A DNA stretch of 64,000 bases from Marinoscillum sp965229915 (GTDB lineage Bacteria; Bacteroidota; Bacteroidia; Cytophagales; Cyclobacteriaceae), in the NCBI RefSeq assembly GCF_965229915.1, contig NZ_CBDDJZ010000001.1:2418001-2482000 (forward strand), written 5' to 3'. Below, piece after piece: positions 23,573 to 32,276 of this stretch. A model generated the notes under the pieces. The model was given only the letters and a program-made list of their open reading frames with translations, did no database searches and had not been told where the DNA came from. A program made the position numbers and the translations under genes. The first letter of the stretch is position 1. Each line of letters starts with the position of its first letter.

Positions 23573-25816
23573 ATGCGAATTTTCATGAAGAAATTAACAC
23601 TACTCATACTAACATTAGCGGCTGTTCAGTCTTCATTCGGCCAGAAGCTGGAGAAATATGAAGACGCATTGCCCAGGATTTTGACATTGCCACCAAGTGG
23701 AGCACTTGCTCAACTCAAACGGTACATTCCGGAAGAGCCGGAAGAGCCAAGTATTTACTTTCAGATGGCAGTGATCTACGAAACGAGATACAAAAACAGT
23801 GATCCAATCAAGGACTATGCTTACAAAGTAGGGAATGCTCGCGAAGCAATCAAAGCCTACTCAGTAGCTGACCGTTTCCTGGATGAAAAAGCTGTCAGAA
23901 AAAATGAAGAACTCTATTTCAACTTTGGCCAGATGGATGAAAAAGGCCGAATCGAAGTAGAATATGATACGGTGCGACAACACATAGATGCCATAGTGGC
24001 GGAGATGAAGCAGTATGTGACCAATATGCCTATCATCTACGATAAATACACCAATAGCTTTAGTAACTATGACAAGGCTCACAAGGAATTTACGGCTATC
24101 GTGGGAGAATACCCGACCTTCAAGGACCTGTATTTGTTATTCGATGAATCTGTAGACGCCCGTTTCGAACAAATCAAGAAAGATTACCTGGAAAGCCAGA
24201 AGTACTGGGAAGAGTACAAGTCAGCCTCCGATACTTTTGACATTGGATACGATCAGGAGATGGTTAGCAAACCCATAAAAGTATACAGACTGGACGGATT
24301 GGAATCCAAAATCAACTTTCTGGAAAGCAGAATTGAAGTATGGGACTATGCCAGCTGGGTAGATGAAACTCGGGGAATAATCCATGCGGAAATAGACAAA
24401 CTTCGTCTTGACCTGGCCAAGGAAAACCTACGCCTCAATAGAAGAATTGAGCAAGCAGAACCAGACTTTATTCGTGACGAATTCGAACCATTGAAAGTGA
24501 CTAAAGAAGTGCTTTTTAATCTGCGCAAATATGACCTGAACTCTGTGGTGGAACCAATCTTCATCTACAAAGAGAAAAAGCATGACCTGATTTATCAGGA
24601 AATGCTCAGTAAGCAGCTAGATACTGCCACCAATCTGGATGTGGAGCGGAAACTCTACCTCTATGGCCAAATGGTCAATCGAATCAAAGAAGCGGATACT
24701 GTGCTGAGTGATATCCGAAGAAGAAACACTCAAGCATCCCTCAACAAATACCCTGAATTCATCAATACCCATTATCAGGGGATGTCTGGAATCACTGCCA
24801 TGATTGCTGAGGAGCGGACTACTAACAAAAATGATGTGACCCAATACATTGGCACCATCAGAGATCGGCTGTACGACATACTTGGAAGTGATAGTGTGGC
24901 TGAGGTGATTACCTATAAACGCCAGCAGATTCCTCTGCAGGAACAGCTGTCTATGGATGCAGAAATGCTCACTCCTAGGCCGGTGACCACTCATAGGATC
25001 AACAACTTTGATGGCTCTACGTTTCTTGGTGGGATCTTTAAAAATGAAAAAGAAAACAAGGTGCAAGCGTTCGTCTGTGGGGTGACACCAGACAAAAAAG
25101 TTGGTTGGTACAATGAGTATTTACTTCAGTTTGATAGCGCGATCGGGTACGATTCGCACACTCGTATAGGTGCGATGAAAACAGTACCCGGTGGACTAGC
25201 GGTCATGCTACATGGACTGGATACCAATGGGTCCCGACACAATCACCTGTATATTTTAGATGAAAAAGGAGAAGTCACGCTCAGCAAAAGGCTTATTCTG
25301 AACCAGTTTCCTCGTACGATCAACTACAACGAACGCACCAATACGCTTATGATCACTTACAAAGGCACGGATTATCTGGATGACATCCTCCAGCAATCCG
25401 AACTGATCATGGCCAATTATAGCATCTACGGAGACTTGCTTTGGCAGCAGCGAATCAATTACAAAGGAGACATCAACAGTGTGGTCAACCTGGATGACGG
25501 GTACATGCTGGTGGGTAACTACAACGAGCTTAAAATGCTCGATGGAAAAATCAGTAGAGCAGGTGGCTCAAATACAGATACGCGAACATTTGCATTGAAA
25601 ATTGACCTGGCTGGCGAAATCACTGACATGAAAACTTTTGGTAGCAGTGAATCATATTTTACCAATAAGATCTACAAAGTAAGTGATGACTGCATCAACG
25701 TGTTCGGCTCAAGAGGTGCGTATGAAAAGCGAGTGGCTCTGGATGATGAGCCGGGGAGTTCAGTACACATGATTATCAATAGTAGTTTGGATGTACTCAC
25801 CAGTTCCATGAAATAA
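23573..25816 (+). CDS. exported protein of unknown function, third gene of the CHAT operon
   Basis: A 747-residue protein; the ATG at 23573 follows the previous stop directly, while a second ATG at 23585 (MKKLTLLILTLAAVQSSFGQ) gives a better signal peptide. The N-terminal half (about 25-450) is helical and charged: TPR-like at first (SIYFQMAVIYETRYKN, YKVGNAREAIKAYSVADRFL), then coiled-coil-like (about 270-330, RLDLAKENLRLNRRIEQAE). The C-terminal 280 residues are beta-rich with repeated units such as VPGGLAVMLHGLDTNGSRHN and VNLDDGYMLVGNYNELK, resembling propeller blades. I recognise no named family. As it is co-transcribed with a caspase-like peptidase, it could be a substrate, regulator or scaffold; that is inference. 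Confidence 0.85.
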   Translation: MRIFMKKLTLLILTLAAVQSSFGQKLEKYEDALPRILTLPPSGALAQLKRYIPEEPEEPSIYFQMAVIYETRYKNSDPIKDYAYKVGNAREAIKAYSVADRFLDEKAVRKNEELYFNFGQMDEKGRIEVEYDTVRQHIDAIVAEMKQYVTNMPIIYDKYTNSFSNYDKAHKEFTAIVGEYPTFKDLYLLFDESVDARFEQIKKDYLESQKYWEEYKSASDTFDIGYDQEMVSKPIKVYRLDGLESKINFLESRIEVWDYASWVDETRGIIHAEIDKLRLDLAKENLRLNRRIEQAEPDFIRDEFEPLKVTKEVLFNLRKYDLNSVVEPIFIYKEKKHDLIYQEMLSKQLDTATNLDVERKLYLYGQMVNRIKEADTVLSDIRRRNTQASLNKYPEFINTHYQGMSGITAMIAEERTTNKNDVTQYIGTIRDRLYDILGSDSVAEVITYKRQQIPLQEQLSMDAEMLTPRPVTTHRINNFDGSTFLGGIFKNEKENKVQAFVCGVTPDKKVGWYNEYLLQFDSAIGYDSHTRIGAMKTVPGGLAVMLHGLDTNGSRHNHLYILDEKGEVTLSKRLILNQFPRTINYNERTNTLMITYKGTDYLDDILQQSELIMANYSIYGDLLWQQRINYKGDINSVVNLDDGYMLVGNYNELKMLDGKISRAGGSNTDTRTFALKIDLAGEITDMKTFGSSESYFTNKIYKVSDDCINVFGSRGAYEKRVALDDEPGSSVHMIINSSLDVLTSSMK

Positions 25817-25836
25817 CTTGGAGCCTAAGAAACATT

Positions 25837-25865
25837 AAAAAAGGTGCTTACTCAGCACCTTTTTT
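25837..25865. terminator. bidirectional rho-independent terminator
   Basis: AAAAAAGGTGCT and AGCACCTTTTT flank the loop TACTC. The A run and T run allow termination in both directions between the CHAT operon (plus) and the rluB-like gene (minus). The stem overlaps the stop codon of the latter. Confidence 0.85.
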
Positions 25866-26654
25866 ATTTCTTTTTTGTCCAGTAGTATTTTTCAGAGCGA
25901 TTACTTCTTTGGGTGAAAGATGTCGGAATTTTCCGCGACCGAGATTTTTCTTGGTCAGAGGACCGAACATGACCCGATCGAGCTTCATCACCTTATATCC
26001 AAAGTGCTCAAAAATTCTTCTGACGATTCTGTTTTTCCCGATGTGTATTTCTATTCCCAGCACCATGTTGTCATCCGAGACGATGGCCATTTCATCAGGA
26101 ATAGCTACTCCATCTTCCAGCTTCACACCTTTCAGTATGTGATCGAAATCCTTGTTTTCAATAGGCCGGTCCAAAGTGACCTGGTAGATTTTTTTGACAC
26201 TGTAAGATGGATGAGTGAGTCGTTTGGCCAGCTCGCCATCGTTGGTGAATAGCAGTAGTCCGGTAGTCGCTCTGTCCAGTCTGCCGACGGGATAGATGCG
26301 TTCTTCGCATGCATTTTTGATCAGGGTCATCACCGTATTTCTACCCTGAGGGTCAGACATGGTGGTAATGAAATCGTTCGGCTTGTTGAGTAGCACATAC
26401 TGAAGCTTTTCTGATTGGAGTACTTTTCCCTTGTATTGGACCTTATCAGATCGCTGCACTTTGTGGCCAAGCTCACGGATCACCTCACCGTTTACCTTGA
26501 TCTCACCATCAGCTATTAACTGATCAGCTTCTCTGCGCGAGCAAACTCCCGCATTAGCAATGTATTTGTTCAGACGGATTTCGTCTGATACTGGCTCCTT
26601 AAACTTCTTGTTAGGTTTGCCTTGTGGTTTGGAGGGTTTTTTCCCTTTCATCAT
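25848..26654 (-). CDS. pseudouridine synthase, RluB/RsuA family
   Basis: A 268-residue rRNA-modifying enzyme. A lysine-rich tail (about 1-22) precedes an S4 RNA-binding domain (IRLNKYIANAGVCSRREADQ, about 26-72). The RsuA-type catalytic domain contains VGRLDRATTGLLLFTNDG with catalytic Asp127, and ends with KNRIVRRIFEHFGYKVMKL. This branch modifies 23S rRNA (RluB, near 2605) or 16S rRNA (RsuA); RluB is more likely from the S4-to-catalytic layout but cannot be settled by eye. Its start overlaps the scpB stop by four bases, an order common in Firmicutes and Bacteroidota. Confidence 0.9.
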   Translation of the reverse strand: MMKGKKPSKPQGKPNKKFKEPVSDEIRLNKYIANAGVCSRREADQLIADGEIKVNGEVIRELGHKVQRSDKVQYKGKVLQSEKLQYVLLNKPNDFITTMSDPQGRNTVMTLIKNACEERIYPVGRLDRATTGLLLFTNDGELAKRLTHPSYSVKKIYQVTLDRPIENKDFDHILKGVKLEDGVAIPDEMAIVSDDNMVLGIEIHIGKNRIVRRIFEHFGYKVMKLDRVMFGPLTKKNLGRGKFRHLSPKEVIALKNTTGQKRNKKGAE

Positions 26655-27211
26655 TCTTCTTCTTTCCCGATTGTGTTCTCCTCTTGCACAAAGTCCTTTG
26701 GAGTAGGTAGATCCTTCAGGCTATTAATCCCAAAGTAATCCATGAACTTTTGGTTGGTACCATAAAGCATCGGCCGACCAATAGAATCAGACTTGCCTTT
26801 GATTTCGATGAGCTCTTTTTCCAAAAGTTTGTTCACCGCATAGTCACAGTTGACCCCTCTGATCTGCTCAATTTCGGTCTTGGTGACAGGTTGCTTATAA
26901 GCAATAATGGCGAGGGTCTCCATAGCTGAATTGGATAGCCTTCGCTTAGACTGCTGTTTCAATAAAATACTGATACTGGCCTGGTAGGCGGGCTTGGTCA
27001 AAAACTGAAAGCCTCCTCCGCTTTGTATCAATCCAAAGCTGTATTCATCAGCTTCATACTTTTTTTCTAGTGTGACAATTCCTTCAATGATGTCATTGAG
27101 TGGAACATCCGCTTCAAACATTTCTTTGAGGCAGGATTGGATTTCCTCGCTGGTGATAGGTTTAGGAGAGCAAAAGATTAATGCCTCAATATGGTTAGCC
27201 AGGTAATCCAA
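26651..27211 (-). CDS. scpB: SMC-Scp complex subunit ScpB
   Basis: A 186-residue protein with two winged-helix domains typical of ScpB: LANHIEALIFCSPKPITSEE at the start, FLTKPAYQASISILL in the middle, and SAMETLAIIAYKQPVTKTEI, then GRPMLYGTNQKFMDYFGI. ScpB binds ScpA and the SMC ATPase to form the bacterial condensin that compacts and separates chromosomes. It overlaps the following pseudouridine synthase gene by four bases and starts one base after the DksA-like gene, so the three form an operon. scpA and smc are not in the window. Confidence 0.93.
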   Translation of the reverse strand: MDYLANHIEALIFCSPKPITSEEIQSCLKEMFEADVPLNDIIEGIVTLEKKYEADEYSFGLIQSGGGFQFLTKPAYQASISILLKQQSKRRLSNSAMETLAIIAYKQPVTKTEIEQIRGVNCDYAVNKLLEKELIEIKGKSDSIGRPMLYGTNQKFMDYFGINSLKDLPTPKDFVQEENTIGKEEE

Positions 27212-27212
27212 A

Positions 27213-27593
27213 TTACTTGTTGGCGTTTAGCTTGGCTTCAATAGAATGCATGGTATGTGGCACCGCTCTCAAGCGTTCTTTGCTGATAAGCTTACCCGTA
27301 TCTACACAGATGCCATAGGTTCCGTTTTTAATACGAATTAGGGCTTTTTCCAGGTTATTGATAAACTTCTGCTGACGACCAGCTAGCGTGCTGAGTTGCT
27401 CTTTCTCTGCGGTATCCGCTCCGTCTTCCAGCGTCTTGACCGAACTGTAATTGGAATCAGTCCCCTCATCAGTGTTTCGAGTAAGCGAACCTTTCAGGAT
27501 ATTCAATTCCTCTCTTGCCTTGTCCAATTTCTGGTTGATTAGTTCTTCAAACTCCTTCAACTCATCCTCCGAATATCTTGTTTTCTCAGCCAT
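27213..27593 (-). CDS. DksA/TraR family regulator with degenerate zinc finger
   Basis: A 126-residue protein. A coiled-coil N-terminal half (YSEDELKEFEELINQKLDKA through TLAGRQQKFINNLEKALIRI) is followed by NGTYGICVDTGKLISKERLR and VPHTMHSIEAK. DksA proteins bind in the RNA polymerase secondary channel and work with ppGpp. Only one of the four zinc-finger cysteines remains (in YGIC). This is typical of the Bacteroidota branch of the family, so it is probably functional. The acidic coiled-coil tip is replaced by DEGTDSNYSSVKTLEDGAD. It is the first gene of the scpB operon. Confidence 0.88.
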   Translation of the reverse strand: MAEKTRYSEDELKEFEELINQKLDKAREELNILKGSLTRNTDEGTDSNYSSVKTLEDGADTAEKEQLSTLAGRQQKFINNLEKALIRIKNGTYGICVDTGKLISKERLRAVPHTMHSIEAKLNANK

Positions 27594-27665
27594 AGGTTTA
27601 TTATTTATATTAGAGCGGTTTAAAAATAAGCGCTAAAGTAACACATCGATATTACATAAAAAACT

Positions 27666-28667
27666 ATGATTAATGCAATAAGATTCAAAACAACATTCTT
27701 TTTCTCACTGTGGCTCAGCCTATTACTTTCCTGCCAAACAACTGAAAAGAAAGAAAATTTGGCCACCGAGCCGGAGCGCAAAATTGCCGTGGTTATTCAT
27801 GGAGGTGCAGGTAATATAAAAAGAGAAAACATGGATTCGGTAACTGAAGCGGCCTACCGTGAGCGGTTAAATGCTGCCCTTGATACCGCATACTCGATTT
27901 TAGAATCAGGTGGGGCCAGTTGCGATGCAATTACAGCGGCAATTGTCCTAATGGAGAATTCACCATTATTTAATGCCGCCAAAGGTGCTGTGTTCACATC
28001 AACAGGTGAAAACGAATTGGATGCCAGTATGATGCGCGGTGACGACCTAAATGCGGGGGCCGTGGCAGGAGTGAAAACGGTGCGCAACCCAATTCTTGCT
28101 GCCAGAGCTGTAATGCTCAACTCTCCACACGTGATGATGGCTCGAGAAGGTGCGGAACAGTTTGCTCAAGAACAAGGGCTGAACATAGTGGATCCTGAGT
28201 ATTTTAAAACGGAACGTCGCGCAAAACAACTGGCAAGAGCTATAGAAAAAGAACATGGAACTGTCGGCGCTGTAGCTGTGGATAAGGACAGAAACATCTG
28301 TGCAGGCACCTCCACTGGCGGCATGACCAACAAGCGATGGGGCCGTATCGGAGATTCACCCATTATTGGGGCCGGCACCTACGCCAACAACAACACATGT
28401 GGCTTTTCAGGCACTGGACATGGAGAATACTACATCCGTGCCGCAGCAGCTCATGATGTGTCCGCCCTCATGGAATATAAGGGCATGAGTGTTCAGGAAG
28501 CCACTCAAACGGTCATGGACAAACTGAGTGGAATGAATGCTGATGGAGGCATGATAGCACTAGACCAATATGGACAGGTGTCCATGCCATTCAATACTTC
28601 AGGTATGTTTAGAGGCTACAAAACAGAAGGGGAACCAGCAGTAGTGAAAATCTTCAAAGGCGAATGA
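27666..28667 (+). CDS. isoaspartyl peptidase / L-asparaginase, Ntn-hydrolase, lipoprotein
   Basis: A 333-residue precursor of the plant-type asparaginase family, which self-cleaves in front of a threonine to give alpha and beta chains and hydrolyses isoaspartyl dipeptides or asparagine. A lipoprotein signal (LWLSLLLSC) places it in the envelope. Motifs: VVIHGGAGNIKRE near the start, the cleavage site EHGTVGAVA with catalytic Thr199, STGGMTNKRWGRIGDSP and GTGHGEYYIRAAAAHD. The export signal suggests scavenging of periplasmic peptides. It is a single gene, followed by a strong terminator at 28700-28736. Confidence 0.92.
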   Translation: MINAIRFKTTFFFSLWLSLLLSCQTTEKKENLATEPERKIAVVIHGGAGNIKRENMDSVTEAAYRERLNAALDTAYSILESGGASCDAITAAIVLMENSPLFNAAKGAVFTSTGENELDASMMRGDDLNAGAVAGVKTVRNPILAARAVMLNSPHVMMAREGAEQFAQEQGLNIVDPEYFKTERRAKQLARAIEKEHGTVGAVAVDKDRNICAGTSTGGMTNKRWGRIGDSPIIGAGTYANNNTCGFSGTGHGEYYIRAAAAHDVSALMEYKGMSVQEATQTVMDKLSGMNADGGMIALDQYGQVSMPFNTSGMFRGYKTEGEPAVVKIFKGE

Positions 28668-28699
28668 TTTTTAAACAATTACCCCTCTATTGACTTTCA

Positions 28700-28736
28700 A
28701 TAGCGTAACAAATGGTTGTTGCGCTATCCTTTTTTT
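28700..28736 (+). terminator. rho-independent terminator
   Basis: ATAGCGTAACAA and TTGTTGCGCTAT form a 12 bp stem with one G-T pair around the loop ATGG, followed by CCTTTTTTT. It ends the isoaspartyl peptidase transcript just before the next gene. Confidence 0.85.
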
Positions 28737-28747
28737 AAGCTTCCTCT

Positions 28748-30355
28748 GTGAATAAAAAAATCCTACGTTACGTACTGTTCATCCTATTGCTCATAGTGGT
28801 GATTGGCTCCTACTGGTACCTCAACTTTGTGGCCTCTGAACGACTCTCAGGCTTGTTAGGTGACCGTGTGAAAATAGATGGTGTGGAAGTGAATCTTCTA
28901 GGTCGTCAAGTTCGATTCAAGGCTCCAAAGGTCTATCTCGACTCAATCGAAGGGCAGGCAGACTTGTCTCTGGATGCCAGGGCAGGGGCTGTCACTATTG
29001 AGAATTTTAGCTTCTTAGATTTGGTGCTCAACAAAGAAATTGGTGTGGGTGACCTACGTGTCGACTCAGCAGAACTAGAATTAGTGCTGCCAACGGACAA
29101 ACTAAACCTACAAGGTAAAAAAGAGATCAACCTTTTTGTGAGAGAGCTATTTACCAGCATCAACCTGCACCGATTTTTGTTTCGGAGCACCAATATTCGG
29201 ATACTCAAAGGACAAAAAAGAGATACGCTTCTGGTGGTTAAGAATTTCCAAATCGATGCTAGGGATATTGTCATCGATACTTCCACAGTGAGTCATGTTT
29301 TTCCACTGGAATTTGGCTGGTCCAAGATTAGTGCTGACTCATTTGACCTGAAGGCTGGTGATTTTTACATTTTATCAGGTACCGATTTTCTGATAGAAGA
29401 TACTACAGTGACTATCCACCAGGTGAAACTCACACCTTCGCTTTCACGTGAAGCGTTTGTCGCTCAGCTGCCACATGAAAAAGCACTTTTCCACCTGGAT
29501 GTAGAACAAATCACTGCAAAGGATTTAGTCTGGAGCCTGGAGAATGGTTTTGAGGTAAGCTCTTCCAAAGTGGAAGTAGATGAAGCCCAATTAAGAGTCT
29601 ATAAAGATAAGCGTCCACCTCCTCAACCCCTGGTGGTTAAGCCTTTGCTTTCAGAGGTAATCCGCCAAATCCCAATGGGAATCACCTTGGATACCATCAC
29701 TGTCACCAATAGTTATATTGAATATGAACAGTATCCTGTTTTATTCCCTAGAAGTGGAAAAATCTTTTTTGATCAGACGTATGCAAGTATCTATAACCTA
29801 TCGTCGGATAGTTCGCGTGTCGTAAACAACCCGATGTTGGTAACGGATGTACAGTGCGATTTTATGGGTGAGGGAAAACTCACTACGCAGATACGCATGA
29901 ATCTGTTATCTCCAACGAGTGAATTTACCGTTTACGGTCGGCTAGAAGAACTTCCTGTGACCTATGTAAACCAAGTCATGACACCTCTGGTAGGAGTGAC
30001 CGCCGAAGGAACTGTTCATCATCTTGATTTTGACTTTGAAGGGGATGACTATGCCTCTAGCGGCAAGTTGACAAGTGAGTATTCGGATTTGAAAATCTCT
30101 ATTTATGAAGATGACAGAGATAAAGACTGGCTCAAGACGCTCTTTGGAAATCTGGTGCTGAGAAATAATAATCATGAGGATAGCCTGGGATACAAAGAGG
30201 GTGAGATCTATTTCATCAGGTATCAAAACAAGGACTTCTTTAATTACCTCTGGAATAGTATTCGTGTTGGGATCATGGACATTGCAGTTCCTTTCCATAA
30301 AAACCCCGACTCCACCCGCTCAAGTAATAAACCTAAATTCAAATATGAAGACTGA
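28748..30355 (+). CDS. AsmA-like membrane-anchored protein
   Basis: A 535-residue protein with one N-terminal membrane helix (YVLFILLLIVVIGSYWYLNF) and a long beta-rich periplasmic part. The opening after the helix, SERLSGLLGDRVKIDGVEVN, then repeated strands such as IENFSFLDLVLNKEIGVGDL resembles AsmA/DUF748-type proteins. These proteins form long beta grooves thought to carry lipids between membranes or affect outer-membrane assembly. The start is GTG at 28748, since no ATG precedes the helix. It stands between the isoaspartyl peptidase terminator and the M28 peptidase gene (56 bp gap). Family assignment is by pattern. Confidence 0.7.
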   Translation: MNKKILRYVLFILLLIVVIGSYWYLNFVASERLSGLLGDRVKIDGVEVNLLGRQVRFKAPKVYLDSIEGQADLSLDARAGAVTIENFSFLDLVLNKEIGVGDLRVDSAELELVLPTDKLNLQGKKEINLFVRELFTSINLHRFLFRSTNIRILKGQKRDTLLVVKNFQIDARDIVIDTSTVSHVFPLEFGWSKISADSFDLKAGDFYILSGTDFLIEDTTVTIHQVKLTPSLSREAFVAQLPHEKALFHLDVEQITAKDLVWSLENGFEVSSSKVEVDEAQLRVYKDKRPPPQPLVVKPLLSEVIRQIPMGITLDTITVTNSYIEYEQYPVLFPRSGKIFFDQTYASIYNLSSDSSRVVNNPMLVTDVQCDFMGEGKLTTQIRMNLLSPTSEFTVYGRLEELPVTYVNQVMTPLVGVTAEGTVHHLDFDFEGDDYASSGKLTSEYSDLKISIYEDDRDKDWLKTLFGNLVLRNNNHEDSLGYKEGEIYFIRYQNKDFFNYLWNSIRVGIMDIAVPFHKNPDSTRSSNKPKFKYED

Positions 30356-30411
30356 GCAGGTCTTTTACGAGTATTTGTATATTCACCACCAAATATTCAA
30401 CAGTTAATATC

Positions 30412-31884
30412 ATGAAGAACGTATTTTTTGCATGGCTGCTATTGTGCACCATGACAGTATGGGCTCAAAAAGACAAGAAACTTACCGACAAAACAGTAGA
30501 TAAGGCAAGCATAGCCGCTCACCTGAGATTTCTCTCCTCCGACGCTCTGGAAGGAAGAGATACACCCTCTAAAGGACAGGCGGTGGCTGCAGAATATCTC
30601 CGTACACAAATGGAGCTTTATGGAGTAAAAGCTTTTGATCAGTATCCGGACTATTACCAGCCGGTACAGATGAAAAAAGTAGTGAAGCCATCAGAGGGGG
30701 TGATCGCAGTGGACAGTATGGAGCTTCGCATTGGCGAAGAGTTTTTGTTGATCAACGGAGGTAATTTCGATGTGACCAGTAAGGTAGTATATCTCGAATA
30801 TGCCACACCTGATGAGATCAAATCGGCAGATGTGAAAGGTAAAGTGATTGTAGCCAATGCAGGTGATGGTCAGGATGTGAGTCCGAGAGCCTGGTTTGGG
30901 CTGATAAGTGACAAACGCAAAGCAGCCAAGGATGCTGGGGCTTTGGCGGTAATTGAACTGTACAATTCGGCTCAGATTCCATGGAACGTACTCAAACGCT
31001 ACCTGAGTGGTGATCGAGTTGCCCTGGATTATGGAGATGCTGATGATTCATTCCCGTCCATTTGGGTAAACAATGCAAATCAGGAACGTAGCGAGGCATT
31101 TATAAAAGCCAAACAACTTACACTCACTATGTCTGGAGGAAATGTGGATCGGTTTGAGGTTTTCAATGTGGTTGGATACATCGAAGGAACAGATCCGGAG
31201 CTCAAGAAAGACTATGTGGTTTACTCGGCACACTATGATCACGTGGGAATTGGCCAGCCAGACAGCACAGGAGATGCCATTTATAACGGAGCAAGGGACA
31301 ATGCCGTTGGCTCAGTGACCGTACTGGAAGCTGCAAAAAACATTGGCATGTACCCAACTAAGCGTTCTTCACTTTTTGTGTTTTTCACTGGTGAAGAAAA
31401 AGGATTGTTAGGCAGCGAATGGTTTGTAGAGAAAAGTCCTGTGGCTCTAAGTGATATGGTGTATTGCTTTAACAGTGACGGAGGAGGGTACAACAACACC
31501 TCCATGGCATCTGTCATTGGGCTGGATCGCACCACAGCCGAAGACTTGTTGGTTGAGGCCATTGAATCTTATGGGTTGACTGCAGGAGATGATGCCAACT
31601 ATAAAGAACAAGGACTGTTTGACCGCTCGGACAATGTAAGCTTTGCAAAAAAAGGTATTCCAGCTCCTACCTTCACCCCAGGAATGGATGCTTTCGATGA
31701 TGAAATCTTCAAATACTATCACCAGCCTTCTGATGAGTTTGAAACGCTGGACATGGACTATATGTACACTTTTTATCGAGCTTATGTGCTGGCCGGTAGA
31801 CTCATTGGTAATATGAAAGAGACACCTTTCTGGAAAGAGGGGGACAAATACTATGAAGCCGGTAAGTCTTTGTACAACAACTAA
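30412..31884 (+). CDS. exported M28 family metallopeptidase with PA domain
   Basis: A 490-residue aminopeptidase-like enzyme with a signal peptide (FFAWLLLCTMTVWAQ). The N-terminal part (HLRFLSSDALEGRDTPSKGQ) is typical of the Bacteroidota M28 group. A protease-associated insert spans about 110-220. The zinc and catalytic series is complete: VVYSAHYDHVG, NGARDNAVGSV, FFTGEEKGLLGSEWF, CFNSDGGG and YYHQPSDEFETLD. It should bind two zinc ions and remove N-terminal residues from peptides outside the cytoplasm. It is followed by a bidirectional terminator. Confidence 0.93.
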   Translation: MKNVFFAWLLLCTMTVWAQKDKKLTDKTVDKASIAAHLRFLSSDALEGRDTPSKGQAVAAEYLRTQMELYGVKAFDQYPDYYQPVQMKKVVKPSEGVIAVDSMELRIGEEFLLINGGNFDVTSKVVYLEYATPDEIKSADVKGKVIVANAGDGQDVSPRAWFGLISDKRKAAKDAGALAVIELYNSAQIPWNVLKRYLSGDRVALDYGDADDSFPSIWVNNANQERSEAFIKAKQLTLTMSGGNVDRFEVFNVVGYIEGTDPELKKDYVVYSAHYDHVGIGQPDSTGDAIYNGARDNAVGSVTVLEAAKNIGMYPTKRSSLFVFFTGEEKGLLGSEWFVEKSPVALSDMVYCFNSDGGGYNNTSMASVIGLDRTTAEDLLVEAIESYGLTAGDDANYKEQGLFDRSDNVSFAKKGIPAPTFTPGMDAFDDEIFKYYHQPSDEFETLDMDYMYTFYRAYVLAGRLIGNMKETPFWKEGDKYYEAGKSLYNN

Positions 31885-31889
31885 TGATT

Positions 31890-31911
31890 AAAGCCTCTTC
31901 GGAGGCTTTTT
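31890..31911. terminator. bidirectional terminator with UUCG loop
   Basis: AAAGCCTC and GAGGCTTT enclose the tetraloop TTCG, with T and A tracts on both sides. It separates the convergent M28 and DoxX genes. Confidence 0.88.
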
Positions 31912-32276
31912 CATTTCTTACTATGCCAGTACGCCCATAAGATGAGTAAAGGGTGGATAACAATCAAACGCACCCATCCTACCCATGGACTGACACATAA
32001 ATCTCCAACACAGTGGCCTTGCTGAATGAAGTAAACGTGACTGGGTATGAACAAAACCAAGAGAAGCACAATTCCCTTTGCGCTAAGCCTTCTGGTTTGA
32101 GTGACAAGGAGACCAGCTCCCAATGCAATCTCTGCCAGACCGCTAAAAACGTTGATCACCTCATTATAAGGCAAGTAATCAGGAATAAGTGGCAGGTAAA
32201 ATCCCGGATTGATGAAATGATTGATTCCTGCCAGAATGTAGAACCCACTTAGGATGAAAAGGCTAAATCGCTTCAT
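31911..32276 (-). CDS. DoxX family membrane protein
   Basis: A 121-residue protein with four hydrophobic helices, opening FSLFILSGFYILAGINHFIN, with PYNEVINVFSGLAEIALGAG and LLVLFIPSHVYF. These are features of the DoxX/DoxX-like family, small membrane proteins linked to redox balance or to quinone-related oxidoreductases in some species. Its ATG overlaps the stop of the TMEM175-like gene by one base, so both are in one operon. The precise role is unknown. Confidence 0.8.
   Translation of the reverse strand: MKRFSLFILSGFYILAGINHFINPGFYLPLIPDYLPYNEVINVFSGLAEIALGAGLLVTQTRRLSAKGIVLLLVLFIPSHVYFIQQGHCVGDLCVSPWVGWVRLIVIHPLLILWAYWHSKK

Noticed and set aside
17403..25816. CRISPR-guided (Craspase) protease system
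   Set aside because: There is no cas gene or array in the window and all three proteins carry export signals, which does not fit a cytoplasmic Cas partner.
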